This document shows positions 32,068 through 40,841 of a stretch of DNA of 53,034 nucleotides, piece after piece. Where the stretch lies: NCBI GenBank assembly GCA_019234295.1, contig JAFALK010000024.1:1-53034 (forward strand), given 5' to 3'. The stretch comes from Roseateles sp. GTDB taxonomy: Bacteria; Pseudomonadota; Gammaproteobacteria; Burkholderiales; Burkholderiaceae_C. The translations under genes and the position numbers were made by a program. Within the stretch, counting starts at the first letter, position 1; every line of letters begins with the position of its first letter. The notes beneath the pieces are model-generated. The model was given only the letters and a program-made list of their open reading frames with translations. It searched no databases and was not told the DNA's origin.

Positions 32068-33395
32068 GCCGCAACTACTTTGGCACCGACGGGATCCGCG
32101 GGACCGTCGGCCAGTCGCCGATCACGCCCGATTTCATGCTCAAGCTGGGCCACGCCGTGGGCCGCGTGCTGCGCAAGAGCAGCGAGCGCCCCAGCGTCAT
32201 CATCGGCAAGGACACGCGAATTTCGGGCTACATGATCGAGTCGGCGCTGGAGGCCGGCTTCGCCTCGGCTGGCGTGGATGTGCTGCTCACCGGCCCGCTG
32301 CCGACGCCCGGTGTGGCCTATCTGACCCGGGCGCTGCGCCAGGATCTGGGCGTCGTGATCAGCGCCTCGCACAATGCCTATCCGGACAACGGCATCAAGT
32401 TCTTCTCAGCCATGGGCGAGAAGTTGCCCGATGCGTGGGAGATCGCGGTCGAGCAAGCACTGGGTGAGATGCCGAACTGGGTCGACTCGGCCAGCCTCGG
32501 CCGTGCCCGGCGCATCCCCGAGGCACGCGGCCGTTACATCGAGTTCTGCAAGAACTGCTTCGGCTCGGACCTGACGCTCAAGGGCCTGAAGGTCGTGATC
32601 GATGCCGCCCATGGGGCGGCCTACAACGTCGCGCCCGAGGTCTTCCATGAGCTGGGCGCCGAGGTGATCGCCATTGGCTGCAAGCCTGACGGCCTGAACA
32701 TCAACGCGGGCTTCGGCGCCACTTCGCCCGCGGCCTTGGTGGCGGCGGTGAAGGAACACGGCGCGCACTATGGCGTGGCCCTGGATGGTGATGCCGACCG
32801 TCTTCAGCTCGTGGACGCCGCGGGTCGTCTCTACAACGGCGATGAGTTGCTCTACGTGATGGTGGCTGATCGCCTGAACCAGGGCTTGCGTGTGCCTGGT
32901 GCGGTCGGGACCTTGATGACCAATATGGCCGTCGAAGTCGCCTTGAAGTCGCGCGACGTCGAGTTCGTGCGGGCCAAGGTGGGCGACCGCTACGTGCTGG
33001 AGGAACTGTCCGCCCGCGGCTGGCAGCTCGGCGGCGAAGGCTCGGGACACCTGCTGGCCCTGGACAAGCACACGACCGGCGACGGCATCGTCTCGGCCCT
33101 GCTGGTCCTGCAGGCCGTCAGCCGCACGGGCAAGAGCCTGGCCGAGCATCTGGCTGGCGTGGAGCTCTTCCCTCAGACGCTGATCAATGTGCGCCTCCAG
33201 CCCGGTCAGGACTGGAAGAGCAATGCCCGCATGGCGCGCGAGCAGGCCGAGGTGACGGCCGAACTGGGCGACCACGGCCGGGTGCTGATCCGCGCTTCGG
33301 GCACCGAACCGCTGCTGCGCGTGATGGTGGAGGCCAGAGACGCCGGACTGGCTCAGCAATGCGCGCAGAGGCTGGCCGAGGCCGTGAAAGCGTGA
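32064..33395 (+). CDS. glmM: Phosphoglucosamine mutase
   Basis: Converts glucosamine-6-phosphate to glucosamine-1-phosphate for UDP-GlcNAc, peptidoglycan and lipopolysaccharide. The 443-residue protein opens with YFGTDGIRG and carries the phosphoserine site [14 protein letters not shown] (Ser102). The metal loop [12 protein letters not shown] and the C-terminal phosphate-binding [14 protein letters not shown] complete the fold. Length equals E. coli GlmM. It is coupled to folP by ATGA, and together with ftsH the order is conserved widely in proteobacteria. Confidence 0.97.
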   Translation: MSRNYFGTDGIRGTVGQSPITPDFMLKLGHAVGRVLRKSSERPSVIIGKDTRISGYMIESALEAGFASAGVDVLLTGPLPTPGVAYLTRALRQDLGVVISASHNAYPDNGIKFFSAMGEKLPDAWEIAVEQALGEMPNWVDSASLGRARRIPEARGRYIEFCKNCFGSDLTLKGLKVVIDAAHGAAYNVAPEVFHELGAEVIAIGCKPDGLNINAGFGATSPAALVAAVKEHGAHYGVALDGDADRLQLVDAAGRLYNGDELLYVMVADRLNQGLRVPGAVGTLMTNMAVEVALKSRDVEFVRAKVGDRYVLEELSARGWQLGGEGSGHLLALDKHTTGDGIVSALLVLQAVSRTGKSLAEHLAGVELFPQTLINVRLQPGQDWKSNARMAREQAEVTAELGDHGRVLIRASGTEPLLRVMVEARDAGLAQQCAQRLAEAVKA

Positions 33396-33420
33396 AATCC
33401 TTGGCGACCTCGCTGGATTT

Positions 33421-33449
33421 GTGACAGTTCAGTGTCCTGCGCATGACAA
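33421..33449 (-). promoter_or_regulatory. Minus-strand Pho-box array
   Basis: Read on the minus strand, three 7-bp PhoB half-sites occur at exact 11-bp spacing: TTGTCAT (complement of 33443-33449), AGGACAC (33432-33438) and CTGTCAC (33421-33427). The array points towards glmM. Consensus is CTGTCAT/C with 4-bp spacers; the middle site is the weakest. Confidence 0.55.
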
Positions 33450-33469
33450 TCGGCCGCCAGACGCTGGCC

Positions 33470-33512
33470 TTGTCATATATGTCACCGCACTGTCATAAAG
33501 CCTCCCTAGGAT
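33470..33512 (+). promoter_or_regulatory. Pho box and promoter of the pst-pho operon
   Basis: ATGTCAC (33479-33485), spacer CGCA and CTGTCAT (33490-33496) form a near-consensus Pho box. An additional TTGTCAT half-site lies at 33470-33476. TAGGAT at 33507-33512 begins 11 bp after the box, the normal spacing for PhoB-dependent promoters that lack a -35. Transcription should start near 33519, about 31 nt before pstS. Confidence 0.85.
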
Positions 33513-33549
33513 GGCGACCGATCTCCACAACTTCCGAGACAGGTCATCC

Positions 33550-34587
33550 ATGAACTTCGCTCAAATCCGCCACGTGATCTCCCTGGCTGCCGGCTTGGCG
33601 CTGCTGCCGATGGCGCATGCGCAGGACGTGACCGGGGCCGGCGCCTCCTTCCCCGCGCCCATCTACGCCAAGTGGGCTGACGCCTACGCCAAGGCCAGCG
33701 GCGCGCACATCAACTACCAGTCTGTCGGCTCCGGCGCCGGCATCAAGCAGATCAAGGCCAAGACGGTCGACTTCGGCGCATCCGACATGCCCCTCAAGGA
33801 CGAGGAACTCAAGGCTGACGGCCTGATGCAGTTCCCCACCGTCATCGGCGGTGTGGTGCCCGTGGTCAATGTGCCCGGCGTTGCCCCCGGCCAGCTCAAG
33901 CTGACCGGCGAAGTCCTGGCCGACATCTACCTGGGCAAGATCAAAAAGTGGAACGAAGTCGCCATCACCGGCCTGAACGCCGGCGTGAAGCTGCCTGACG
34001 CCGAAATCACCGTCGTGCGCCGTGCCGACGGTTCCGGCACCACCTTCTTGTTCACCAACTACCTGAGCAAGGTCAGCGCCGACTGGAAGGCCAAGGTCGG
34101 TGACGGCACCGCCGTGAATTGGCCCACGGGCGCGGGCGGCAAGGGCAACGAAGGCGTGTCGTCCTATGTGCAGCGCATTCCCAACTCCATCGGCTATGTG
34201 GAGTACGCCTACGCCAAGCAGAACAAGATGGCCTATGTCCAGATGAAGAACCGTGACGGCGCCTTCGTCGAGCCGACCGATACCGCTTTCAAGGCCGCCG
34301 CTGCCGGCGCCAAGTGGAACGAGACCTTCTACCAGGTGCTGACCGACCAAGCCGGCAAGACCGCCTGGCCGATCTCCGGCGCCACCTTCATCCTCATGCA
34401 CAAGCAGCAGGACAAGCCCGCCAACGCCGCCGCCGTGCTGAAGTTCTTCGCCTGGGCCTATGGCAATGGCGACAAGATGGCCGATGAGCTGGACTACGTG
34501 CCGCTGCCCGACACCGTCAAGGGCCTGATCCACAAGCAGTGGGGCGAGATCAAGGACGCTGGCGGCAAGGCCGTCGCGGTCAAGTAA
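33550..34587 (+). CDS. pstS: Phosphate ABC transporter substrate-binding protein PstS
   Basis: Periplasmic phosphate receptor. The 345-residue precursor has a signal peptide ending in MAHAQ (cleavage after Ala25). The PstS phosphate-binding landmarks are VTGAGASFPAPIYAKWADAY, YQSVGSGAGIKQI, DFGASDMPL and RADGSGTTFLFTNYLSKV. Length matches E. coli PstS (346). I chose ATG 33550 rather than the in-frame ATG 33511, which overlaps the promoter -10. A stem-loop without T-tract follows the gene. Confidence 0.96.
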   Translation: MNFAQIRHVISLAAGLALLPMAHAQDVTGAGASFPAPIYAKWADAYAKASGAHINYQSVGSGAGIKQIKAKTVDFGASDMPLKDEELKADGLMQFPTVIGGVVPVVNVPGVAPGQLKLTGEVLADIYLGKIKKWNEVAITGLNAGVKLPDAEITVVRRADGSGTTFLFTNYLSKVSADWKAKVGDGTAVNWPTGAGGKGNEGVSSYVQRIPNSIGYVEYAYAKQNKMAYVQMKNRDGAFVEPTDTAFKAAAAGAKWNETFYQVLTDQAGKTAWPISGATFILMHKQQDKPANAAAVLKFFAWAYGNGDKMADELDYVPLPDTVKGLIHKQWGEIKDAGGKAVAVK

Positions 34588-34611
34588 GCCGGCCTGATTG
34601 AAGCAGTCCAC

Positions 34612-34643
34612 AGGCCCGATGCGTCGAAAGGCGCACCGGGCCT
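34612..34643 (+). other. Intercistronic stem-loop between pstS and pstC
   Basis: AGGCCCG (34612-34618) pairs with CGGGCCT (34637-34643), continued after one mismatch by TGCG/CGCA. No T-tract follows. Such hairpins between a binding-protein gene and its permease genes commonly protect the upstream mRNA from exonucleases and let pstS be made in excess. Confidence 0.55.
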
Positions 34644-34679
34644 GAGTCACAAGAGTCGAGTACAACAAGGAGAAGCGCG

Positions 34680-35690
34680 ATGGCCGCCGTCCTTCCCCCG
34701 CAGCCGCTGGAGCTGCCACTGGCCGAACAAGGCCGGCGCCCGCCCGAGAGGCGTCGTGTCGCGCCTTGGGGCGATGCCGTGTTTGCCTTCCTGGCCCAAG
34801 GTGCCGCATGGGTGACCTTGGCCCTGATGGCTGGCATCATCGTCTCGCTGCTGCTGGGCGCCGCGCCCGCGATCAAGCAATACGGCCTGGCCTTCCTTTG
34901 GACCAGCGAATGGGACCCCGTGCTGGAAAAGTTCGGCGGCTTGGCGATGATCTACGGCACCCTGGCAACGAGCGTGATTGCGCTTGTGATCGCAGTGCCG
35001 GTGAGCTTCGGGATTGCGCTCTTCCTGACCGAGCTCTCGCCCATGTGGCTCAAGCGCCCGCTGGGTACCGCCATCGAACTGCTGGCCGCTGTGCCCTCGA
35101 TCGTCTACGGCATGTGGGGCCTGCTCGTCTTCGGCCCGATTCTCGCCACCTGGGTGCAGCAGCCGATGCAAAAGCTGCTCAACGGCGTTCCGGTGCTCGG
35201 CTCATTGGTGTCCGGCCCGCCCGTGGGCATCGGCATTCTTTCGGCCGGCATCATCCTGGCCATCATGATCATCCCCTTCATCGCCTCGGTGATGCGTGAC
35301 GTGTTCGAAGTGACGCCGCCGATGCTCAAGGAGTCGGCTTATGGCCTCGGCTCGACGACCTGGGAGGTCGTCTCCAAGGTGGTGCTGCCCTACACCAAGA
35401 CCGGCGTCATTGGCGGCATCATGCTGGGCCTGGGCCGCGCGCTCGGCGAGACCATGGCCGTCACCTTCGTGATCGGCAATATGAGCCAGCTGAACTCGAT
35501 CTCCCTGTTCGAGCCGGCCAACAGCATCACTTCCGCCCTGGCCAACGAGTTCGCAGAAGCTGGCGACGGCATGCATATGTCGGCCCTGATCTACTTGGGC
35601 CTGGTGCTGTTTTTCATCACCTTCGTCGTGCTGGCGCTGTCCAAGCTGCTGCTGAACCGTCTGAAGAAGAGCGAAGGGGGGACAGCATGA
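34680..35690 (+). CDS. pstC: Phosphate ABC transporter permease PstC
   Basis: One of two inner-membrane permeases of the Pst importer. The 336-residue protein has a 28-residue cytoplasmic Pro/Arg-rich start, then six to seven membrane helices (first about 33-60). The ABC-permease EAA loop reads [29 protein letters not shown] in pieces (about 220-248), contacting PstB. A strong AAGGAGAAG precedes the ATG. It overlaps pstA by ATGA. Confidence 0.95.
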   Translation: MAAVLPPQPLELPLAEQGRRPPERRRVAPWGDAVFAFLAQGAAWVTLALMAGIIVSLLLGAAPAIKQYGLAFLWTSEWDPVLEKFGGLAMIYGTLATSVIALVIAVPVSFGIALFLTELSPMWLKRPLGTAIELLAAVPSIVYGMWGLLVFGPILATWVQQPMQKLLNGVPVLGSLVSGPPVGIGILSAGIILAIMIIPFIASVMRDVFEVTPPMLKESAYGLGSTTWEVVSKVVLPYTKTGVIGGIMLGLGRALGETMAVTFVIGNMSQLNSISLFEPANSITSALANEFAEAGDGMHMSALIYLGLVLFFITFVVLALSKLLLNRLKKSEGGTA

Positions 35691-36547
35691 CGACCGCCTC
35701 CGCGTCCCGCCTGCGCATGCACAACAAGCGCAAGCGCGTCAATGCCGTCGCACTGACACTGTCGCTAGGGGCGATGGCCTTCGGCGTGTTCTGGCTGCTG
35801 TGGATCCTCTATGAGACCGCTCGCCTGGGCCTGGGCGGCATTGGCCTGGCCACGTTCACAGAGATGACGCCGGCGCCGATGGCCACCGACGGCGGCCTGG
35901 CCAACGCCATCTTCGGCTCGCTGCTGATGGTCGGCCTGGCCACACTGATCGGCACGCCGGTTGGCGTGATGGCCGGTGTCTACCTGGCCGAATACGGTCA
36001 GAAGACCTTGCTCGGCAGCACGGTGCGCTTCATCAACGACATCCTGTTATCGGCGCCCTCCATCGTCATTGGCCTCTTCATCTACGCCCTGGTCGTCGCG
36101 CGCATGCACACCTTCTCGGGCTGGGCCGGCACGCTGGCCCTGGCGCTGATCGTGATCCCGGTGGTGCTGCGCACGACCGAGAACATGCTGAGCCTCATCC
36201 CCAACGCGTTGCGCGAGGCCGCCTACGCGCTGGGCACCCCGAAATGGAAGGTGATCCTCAGCGTGACGCTGAAGTCGGCCCGCTCCGGGGTTGTGACGGG
36301 CATCCTGTTGGCCGTGGCCCGGATCTCTGGTGAGACCGCGCCGCTGCTGTTCACCGCGCTGAACAACCAGTTTGCGAACTACGACCTTGGCAAGCCCATG
36401 GCCAACCTGCCGGCCGTGATCTACAAGTTCGCGATGAGCCCGTACGAGAACTGGCAGCAGCTCGCCTGGGCCGGCGTCTTCATCATCACGATGGGTGTGC
36501 TCGCGCTGAACATCGCCGCGCGCGTGCTCTTCAAGAACAAGCATTGA
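35687..36547 (+). CDS. pstA: Phosphate ABC transporter permease PstA
   Basis: Second permease of the Pst importer. The 286-residue protein has a basic N-terminal tail ([12 protein letters not shown]) and six predicted membrane helices. Its EAA loop has [27 protein letters not shown] (about 180-205) facing the ATPase. [17 protein letters not shown] is the PstA-specific stretch after it. It starts within the pstC stop and ends 13 bp before pstB. Confidence 0.95.
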   Translation: MTTASASRLRMHNKRKRVNAVALTLSLGAMAFGVFWLLWILYETARLGLGGIGLATFTEMTPAPMATDGGLANAIFGSLLMVGLATLIGTPVGVMAGVYLAEYGQKTLLGSTVRFINDILLSAPSIVIGLFIYALVVARMHTFSGWAGTLALALIVIPVVLRTTENMLSLIPNALREAAYALGTPKWKVILSVTLKSARSGVVTGILLAVARISGETAPLLFTALNNQFANYDLGKPMANLPAVIYKFAMSPYENWQQLAWAGVFIITMGVLALNIAARVLFKNKH

Positions 36548-36560
36548 ATTGGGACTCACC

Positions 36561-37346
36561 ATGGACGCAAAAGTCGATGTACCCGTGATCGAGAGGGCCA
36601 AGATCTCGGTTCGCAACCTGAACTTCTATTACGGCGGCTTCCACGCGCTGAAGAGCATCAACCTCGAGATCCCGGAAGGCAAGGTCACCGCCTTCATTGG
36701 CCCCTCGGGCTGTGGTAAGTCGACTCTTCTGCGCACGCTCAACCGCATGTTCGAGCTCTACCCCGAGCAGCGCGCCGAAGGCGAGATCTTGCTTGATGGT
36801 GAGAACATTCTGAACAGCAAGGACGATGTCTCCTTGATCCGCGCCAAGGTCGGCATGGTCTTCCAGAAGCCCACGCCGTTCCCTATGTCCATCTACGACA
36901 ACATCGCCTTCGGCGTGCGCCTGTTCGAAACGCTGCCGCGCGCTGAGATGGACGAGCGTGTGGAATGGGCGCTCAAGAAGGCCGCGCTTTGGAACGAAGT
37001 GAAGGACAAGCTGGGCCAGAGCGGCGCCGGTCTCTCCGGCGGTCAGCAGCAGCGCCTGTGCATCGCCCGCGGCATCGCGATCAAGCCCGAAGTGCTCCTG
37101 CTCGACGAGCCCTGCTCGGCGCTGGATCCGATCTCCACCGGCAAGATCGAGGAGCTGATTCACGAGCTCAAGAACGACTACACCGTGGCCATCGTCACGC
37201 ACAACATGCAGCAGGCCGCGCGCTGCTCGGACTACACCGCCTACATGTACCTTGGCGACCTGATCGAGTTCGGCCCCACGGCCGAGCTGTTCATGAAGCC
37301 CAAGCGCAAGGACACGGAAGACTACATCACCGGCCGCTTCGGCTGA
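36561..37346 (+). CDS. pstB: Phosphate ABC transporter ATPase PstB
   Basis: Energises phosphate import. The 261-residue protein has Walker [10 protein letters not shown] (47-55), the Q-loop in [14 protein letters not shown], signature LSGGQQQR, Walker [13 protein letters not shown] and a switch His in [13 protein letters not shown]. The C-terminal TGRFG ending is typical of PstB. ATG 36561 gives the family length; TTG 36549 would add four residues. PhoU follows after 14 bp. Confidence 0.97.
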   Translation: MDAKVDVPVIERAKISVRNLNFYYGGFHALKSINLEIPEGKVTAFIGPSGCGKSTLLRTLNRMFELYPEQRAEGEILLDGENILNSKDDVSLIRAKVGMVFQKPTPFPMSIYDNIAFGVRLFETLPRAEMDERVEWALKKAALWNEVKDKLGQSGAGLSGGQQQRLCIARGIAIKPEVLLLDEPCSALDPISTGKIEELIHELKNDYTVAIVTHNMQQAARCSDYTAYMYLGDLIEFGPTAELFMKPKRKDTEDYITGRFG

Positions 37347-37360
37347 GCGAGGAGAAGATG

Positions 37361-38068
37361 ATGGCAGACAAACATTTGTCCACACAGTTCGATGCCGAGC
37401 TTTCCGGCATCTCGACCCGCGTGCTCGAGATGGGCGGCGTGGTCGAGTCGCAGGTGGCCCAGGCCGTGCAGTCGCTGGTCGGCTTTAGCGGCGAGCAGGC
37501 CAGCGTCGTGCTGGAAACTGAGGAAAAGGTCAACGCGATGGAAGTCGCCATTGACCATGACCTGCACTCGATCATTGCCCGGCGCCAGCCCACGGCACGC
37601 GACCTTCGCCTCCTGATTGCGATCTCCAAGTCCATTGCCAATCTGGAGCGCGTCGGCGACGAAGCCGCCCGCATCGCGCGCACCGTGCAGCGACTGATCA
37701 ACGCCGGCGTCTCCAGCCGCCTGCGCTTGCCGGTCGCTGACCTGGCTTTTGAGGCCGAGCTCGCCACCGCCTCTCTACGCAAGGCGCTCGACGCCTTCGC
37801 CCGGCTCGACGTGGAGCGCGCGCTCGAGGTGCTCAAGCAGGACGACGCCATCGACAAGGAATTCGACGGCCTGATGCGCAAGCTAATCACCTACATGATG
37901 GAAGACCCGCGCACCATCTCCTCGAGCATCGATCTGGTCTTCGTGGCCAAGGCCATCGAGCGCGTGGGCGACCACGCCAAGAACCTGGCCGAGGTGATCA
38001 TCTACGTGGTCAAGGGGACGGACGTGCGCCACAACACGCCCGAAGCCGTAGAAACGATGGTGCGCTGA
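37361..38068 (+). CDS. phoU: Phosphate signalling regulator PhoU
   Basis: Couples the Pst transporter to PhoR and prevents Pho activation when phosphate is plentiful. The 235-residue protein is two three-helix PhoU bundles (about 15-105 and 120-220) with ARDLRLLIAISKSIANLERVGDEAARIAR and the second-repeat counterpart DLVFVAKAIERVGDHAKNLAE. These E/D-x-x-x-D metal motifs are intact. The Shine-Dalgarno AGGAG lies six nt before ATG 37361; ATG 37358 is also in frame. The stop overlaps the phoB start as TGATG. Confidence 0.95.
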   Translation: MADKHLSTQFDAELSGISTRVLEMGGVVESQVAQAVQSLVGFSGEQASVVLETEEKVNAMEVAIDHDLHSIIARRQPTARDLRLLIAISKSIANLERVGDEAARIARTVQRLINAGVSSRLRLPVADLAFEAELATASLRKALDAFARLDVERALEVLKQDDAIDKEFDGLMRKLITYMMEDPRTISSSIDLVFVAKAIERVGDHAKNLAEVIIYVVKGTDVRHNTPEAVETMVR

Positions 38069-38775
38069 TGGGAAGCAGCCGCGTTCTCGTCGTCGAAGAC
38101 GAATCGGCCATTGCCGAGCTCATCGCCATCAACCTGCGCCACGCGGGGTTCGAGGTGATCCTGGCCACCACGGCTGATCAGGCTCAAGCTGCCGTCGACG
38201 GCGTGCTGCCCGATCTGGTCCTGCTCGACTGGATGCTGCCCGGCCAGTCGGGTCTGGCCTTGGCGCGCCAGTGGCGTCAGGCCGCGCGCACCAAGGAGCT
38301 GCCCATCATCATGCTGACGGCGCGGGCCGAGGAAACCGACAAGGTCTCCGGCCTCGACGCCGGCGCGGACGACTATCTGACCAAGCCCTTCTCGACCAAG
38401 GAGCTGCTGGCACGTATCCGTGCCGTGCTGCGCCGCAAGGCGCCCGAGGCGCTCGACGCAGCCGTCGAGGCCGGCGGCCTCGTTCTCGACCCGGCCACCC
38501 GCCGCTGCAGCAAGGACGGCACTGAGGTCAAGCTCGGTCCGACCGAGTTCCGCCTGCTGCACTTCTTCATGGCCCATCCGGAACGCGTGCACAGCCGTTC
38601 GCAGCTGCTGGACCGCGTCTGGGGTGATCATGTGTTCATCGAGGAGCGCACGGTCGACGTCCACGTCAAGCGCCTGCGCGAGGCCCTGGACAAGGTCAAG
38701 TGCGCGCAGCTGATCGAAACCGTGCGCGGCTCGGGTTACCGTCTCACGCAGGCATACAAGGCTTTGCAGGCCTGA
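38068..38775 (+). CDS. phoB: Phosphate response regulator PhoB
   Basis: Activates the Pho regulon when phosphorylated by PhoR. The 235-residue protein has a receiver domain with Glu10/Asp11, phosphoacceptor Asp54 in LVLLDWMLPG and Lys in YLTKPFS. An OmpR-type winged helix (about 130-230) follows, with LGPTEFRLLHFFMAHPERVHSR, RVWGDHVFIEERTVDVHVKRLRE and TVRGSGYRL. The sequence is close to PhoB rather than other OmpR family members. PhoR follows after 11 bp. The Pho boxes at 33421-33496 are its expected targets. Confidence 0.96.
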   Translation: MGSSRVLVVEDESAIAELIAINLRHAGFEVILATTADQAQAAVDGVLPDLVLLDWMLPGQSGLALARQWRQAARTKELPIIMLTARAEETDKVSGLDAGADDYLTKPFSTKELLARIRAVLRRKAPEALDAAVEAGGLVLDPATRRCSKDGTEVKLGPTEFRLLHFFMAHPERVHSRSQLLDRVWGDHVFIEERTVDVHVKRLREALDKVKCAQLIETVRGSGYRLTQAYKALQA

Positions 38776-38786
38776 GGCGGTAAATC

Positions 38787-40157
38787 ATGGGCGAAACGCT
38801 CAACTGGCTGCTGCCCCGGGTGCTGCTCGCCTTTACAGGCGTCGTGATCGGTGCGCTGGCCTTCTGGTGGGCTGGGCAGGTCGTCACGATCTCCTTGCTG
38901 GCGGCGACGGTCGGCCTTCTGGTGGCGGTGGGCTTCGTCTTTGTCGTCGACACCTGGCGCGCTCATCGGCTGCTGGCCTGGCTCAAGGGCGCCATGCAAG
39001 ACAGCGCGCCGCGGGATGCGGGCCTGTACGGCGAGATGGGCTATCGCATCGAGCGTGCGGTGCGCGAGCGCGACCGCAGCATCGAGTGGAGTCAGCGGCA
39101 GCTGCTGGATTTCCTCTCGGCCATCGAAGCCTCGCCGAACGGCGTGCTGATGCTGGACGCCAACGAGCAGATCGCATGGTGCAATCATCTCGCGGCGGCG
39201 CATTTTTCACTGGACCCCGAACGGGACCTGCATCAGCGGATCACCAACCTCGTTCGTTCGCCGGCCTTCGTCGGCTATTTGCAGGCAGGTTCCTACGCCG
39301 AGCCGCTGACGCTGAGCAATTTGCGCGAGGCCGGGCTGACGCTCTCCGTCATCGTGCGGCCTTACGGCCAAGGCATGCGTCTTATCATCTCGCAAGACGT
39401 GACACAGCGCGAGCGCGCCGACGCGATGCGGCGGGACTTCGTGGCCAATGTCTCCCACGAGATCCGCACACCGCTCACGGTGCTCACAGGCTTCATCGAG
39501 ACTCTTGCCAGCTTGCCCCTGACCAACGTCGAGCGCGAGCGCGTCTACGGGCTGATGGAGCAGCAGACCGGCCGCATGCAGACGCTCGTGTCCGACCTGC
39601 TCACGCTGGCGCAGCTGGAAGGCAGCCCGCGACCGGGAACAGATCGCTGGCTGGCGCTGGATCCCTTGCTGGCCCGCTTGGCCACCGAGGCGAGCATGCT
39701 CTCGGCCGGCCGACATCGCATCCATGCACCGGCACCGACGGGCCTCGAGGTGGCAGGCAATGAGGCTGAGCTTCTGAGCGGCGCAGGCAACTTGCTGTCC
39801 AATGCCGTGCGCTACACCCCCGCCGGCGGCGACATCCATCTGCAGTGGCGGATGCTGGCAGACGGCTGCGGCGAGCTCGCCGTCGTCGACACTGGTCCCG
39901 GCATTGCCCGCGAACACCTGCCGCGCCTGACCGAGCGCTTCTATCGCGTGGACGGCAGCCGCTCGCGCGAGACCGGCGGCACGGGCTTGGGCCTGTCCAT
40001 CGTCAAGCACGTGATCCAGCGCCATGGCGGCGAGTTGCGCATCGAGAGCGAGCCCGGGCAGGGCTCGCAATTCAAGCTCGTACTGCCGGCGGCGCGGATC
40101 CGCGAGGCCGAGGCTAGTCGCCTTCCCACTGAAACACCTCATCCAGTGGCACGTTGA
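38787..40157 (+). CDS. phoR: Phosphate sensor histidine kinase PhoR
   Basis: Senses phosphate status through the Pst-PhoU complex and phosphorylates PhoB. The 456-residue protein has two N-terminal membrane helices (about 9-28 and 35-55) with almost no periplasmic loop, as expected for a kinase that senses through PhoU. A PAS domain (about 108-205), a DHp domain with His224 in FVANVSHEIRTPLT and an ATPase domain follow. The ATPase boxes are an N box around NLLSNAVRYTP, a G1 box DTGPGI, FYRVDGSRSRETGG and GTGLGLSIV. The last 44 bp overlap the convergent XRE gene. Confidence 0.95.
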   Translation: MGETLNWLLPRVLLAFTGVVIGALAFWWAGQVVTISLLAATVGLLVAVGFVFVVDTWRAHRLLAWLKGAMQDSAPRDAGLYGEMGYRIERAVRERDRSIEWSQRQLLDFLSAIEASPNGVLMLDANEQIAWCNHLAAAHFSLDPERDLHQRITNLVRSPAFVGYLQAGSYAEPLTLSNLREAGLTLSVIVRPYGQGMRLIISQDVTQRERADAMRRDFVANVSHEIRTPLTVLTGFIETLASLPLTNVERERVYGLMEQQTGRMQTLVSDLLTLAQLEGSPRPGTDRWLALDPLLARLATEASMLSAGRHRIHAPAPTGLEVAGNEAELLSGAGNLLSNAVRYTPAGGDIHLQWRMLADGCGELAVVDTGPGIAREHLPRLTERFYRVDGSRSRETGGTGLGLSIVKHVIQRHGGELRIESEPGQGSQFKLVLPAARIREAEASRLPTETPHPVAR

Positions 40158-40326
40158 AGACCGCGGCGATGCGGAAGGCGGCCTCCAGCGTCGGCGAGTA
40201 TTTGCCGGCCTCGATGGCCGCGATGGTCTGGCGCGTCACGCCGATGCGCTGACCGAGATCGCTTTGCGACATCTCCCCGTGGTTGAAGCGCAGTGTCCGG
40301 ATGCGATTGGAGAGCACACCCTTCAT
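40114..40326 (-). CDS. Small XRE/Cro-CI family regulator
   Basis: A 70-residue protein that is essentially one helix-turn-helix domain: MSQSDLGQRIGVTRQTIAAIEAGKYSPTLEAAFRIA spans helices 2-4 and ends in VFNVPLDEVFQWEGD, typical of the YozG/YvaO group. It has no other domain. Its start overlaps the stop of the membrane-protein gene by one base, so they are translationally coupled. It probably represses its own operon through the dyad at 40795-40822. The 3' end overlaps phoR by 44 bp. Confidence 0.88.
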   Translation of the reverse strand: MKGVLSNRIRTLRFNHGEMSQSDLGQRIGVTRQTIAAIEAGKYSPTLEAAFRIAAVFNVPLDEVFQWEGD

Positions 40327-40754
40327 CAGGCGGCCTGCTTGCGATAGCTGGCCACGAGGCTGCCGTAGTAGACGACTTCGGCCAGCGAGATCATGAAGAT
40401 CGTCGCGTTCACGATGCGCCAGCCGGTGGTGTAGAAGGGCATGAAACAGCCCACCAGGACCGTGCCCGTGATCAGCACGTAATACGCCCGGGTCCGACAG
40501 CGATACATCAGCGCGCGGTCGCGCTCGTCGGGCGGCGTGCGGGCGTCGACGGGTGAGGCCTGGCGCAGGCAGACGTGGCCGATGGCCAGGATGCTCACCT
40601 GCACGGCGCAGACAACCGTGTAGAGCCCCATCATCCTCATATTGGGCAGCCCCTCCATGGGGATGCCCCCCGAGGCCACGATGGCGAAATAGGGGCCGAA
40701 GCTCAGGAGGATGGCGATCAGGGCCAGCCAGGCGGATTTTTCGCGGAAGGGCAT
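40326..40754 (-). CDS. Four-helix membrane protein paired with the XRE regulator
   Basis: A 142-residue integral membrane protein with four predicted helices (about 7-28, 42-62, 90-110 and 117-136) and a charged central loop (DARTPPDERDRALMYRCRTRAYY). I do not recognise a named family with certainty. Membrane proteins of this size are often encoded immediately before a one-domain XRE regulator and are thought to be controlled by it. A clear AGGAG lies before ATG 40754, and an excellent promoter with an operator dyad lies upstream. The function is unknown. Confidence 0.75.
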   Translation of the reverse strand: MPFREKSAWLALIAILLSFGPYFAIVASGGIPMEGLPNMRMMGLYTVVCAVQVSILAIGHVCLRQASPVDARTPPDERDRALMYRCRTRAYYVLITGTVLVGCFMPFYTTGWRIVNATIFMISLAEVVYYGSLVASYRKQAA

Positions 40755-40786
40755 ATCGACACTCCTGGGCCAGGTTGATGTCGATT

Positions 40787-40822
40787 ATTCTATTCACGAT
40801 GTTAAATAAACTCAACATCGTG
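40787..40822 (-). promoter_or_regulatory. Promoter and operator of the membrane-protein/XRE operon
   Basis: On the minus strand TTGAGT (complement of 40810-40815) and TAGAAT (complement of 40787-40792) are exactly 17 bp apart. A perfect 9-bp inverted repeat, CACGATGTT-N10-AACATCGTG (40795-40803 and 40814-40822), overlaps the -35 and most of the spacer. This is an ideal site for autorepression by the small XRE protein. Confidence 0.8.
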
Positions 40823-40841
40823 TTTGGCAAATTTTACAAAT

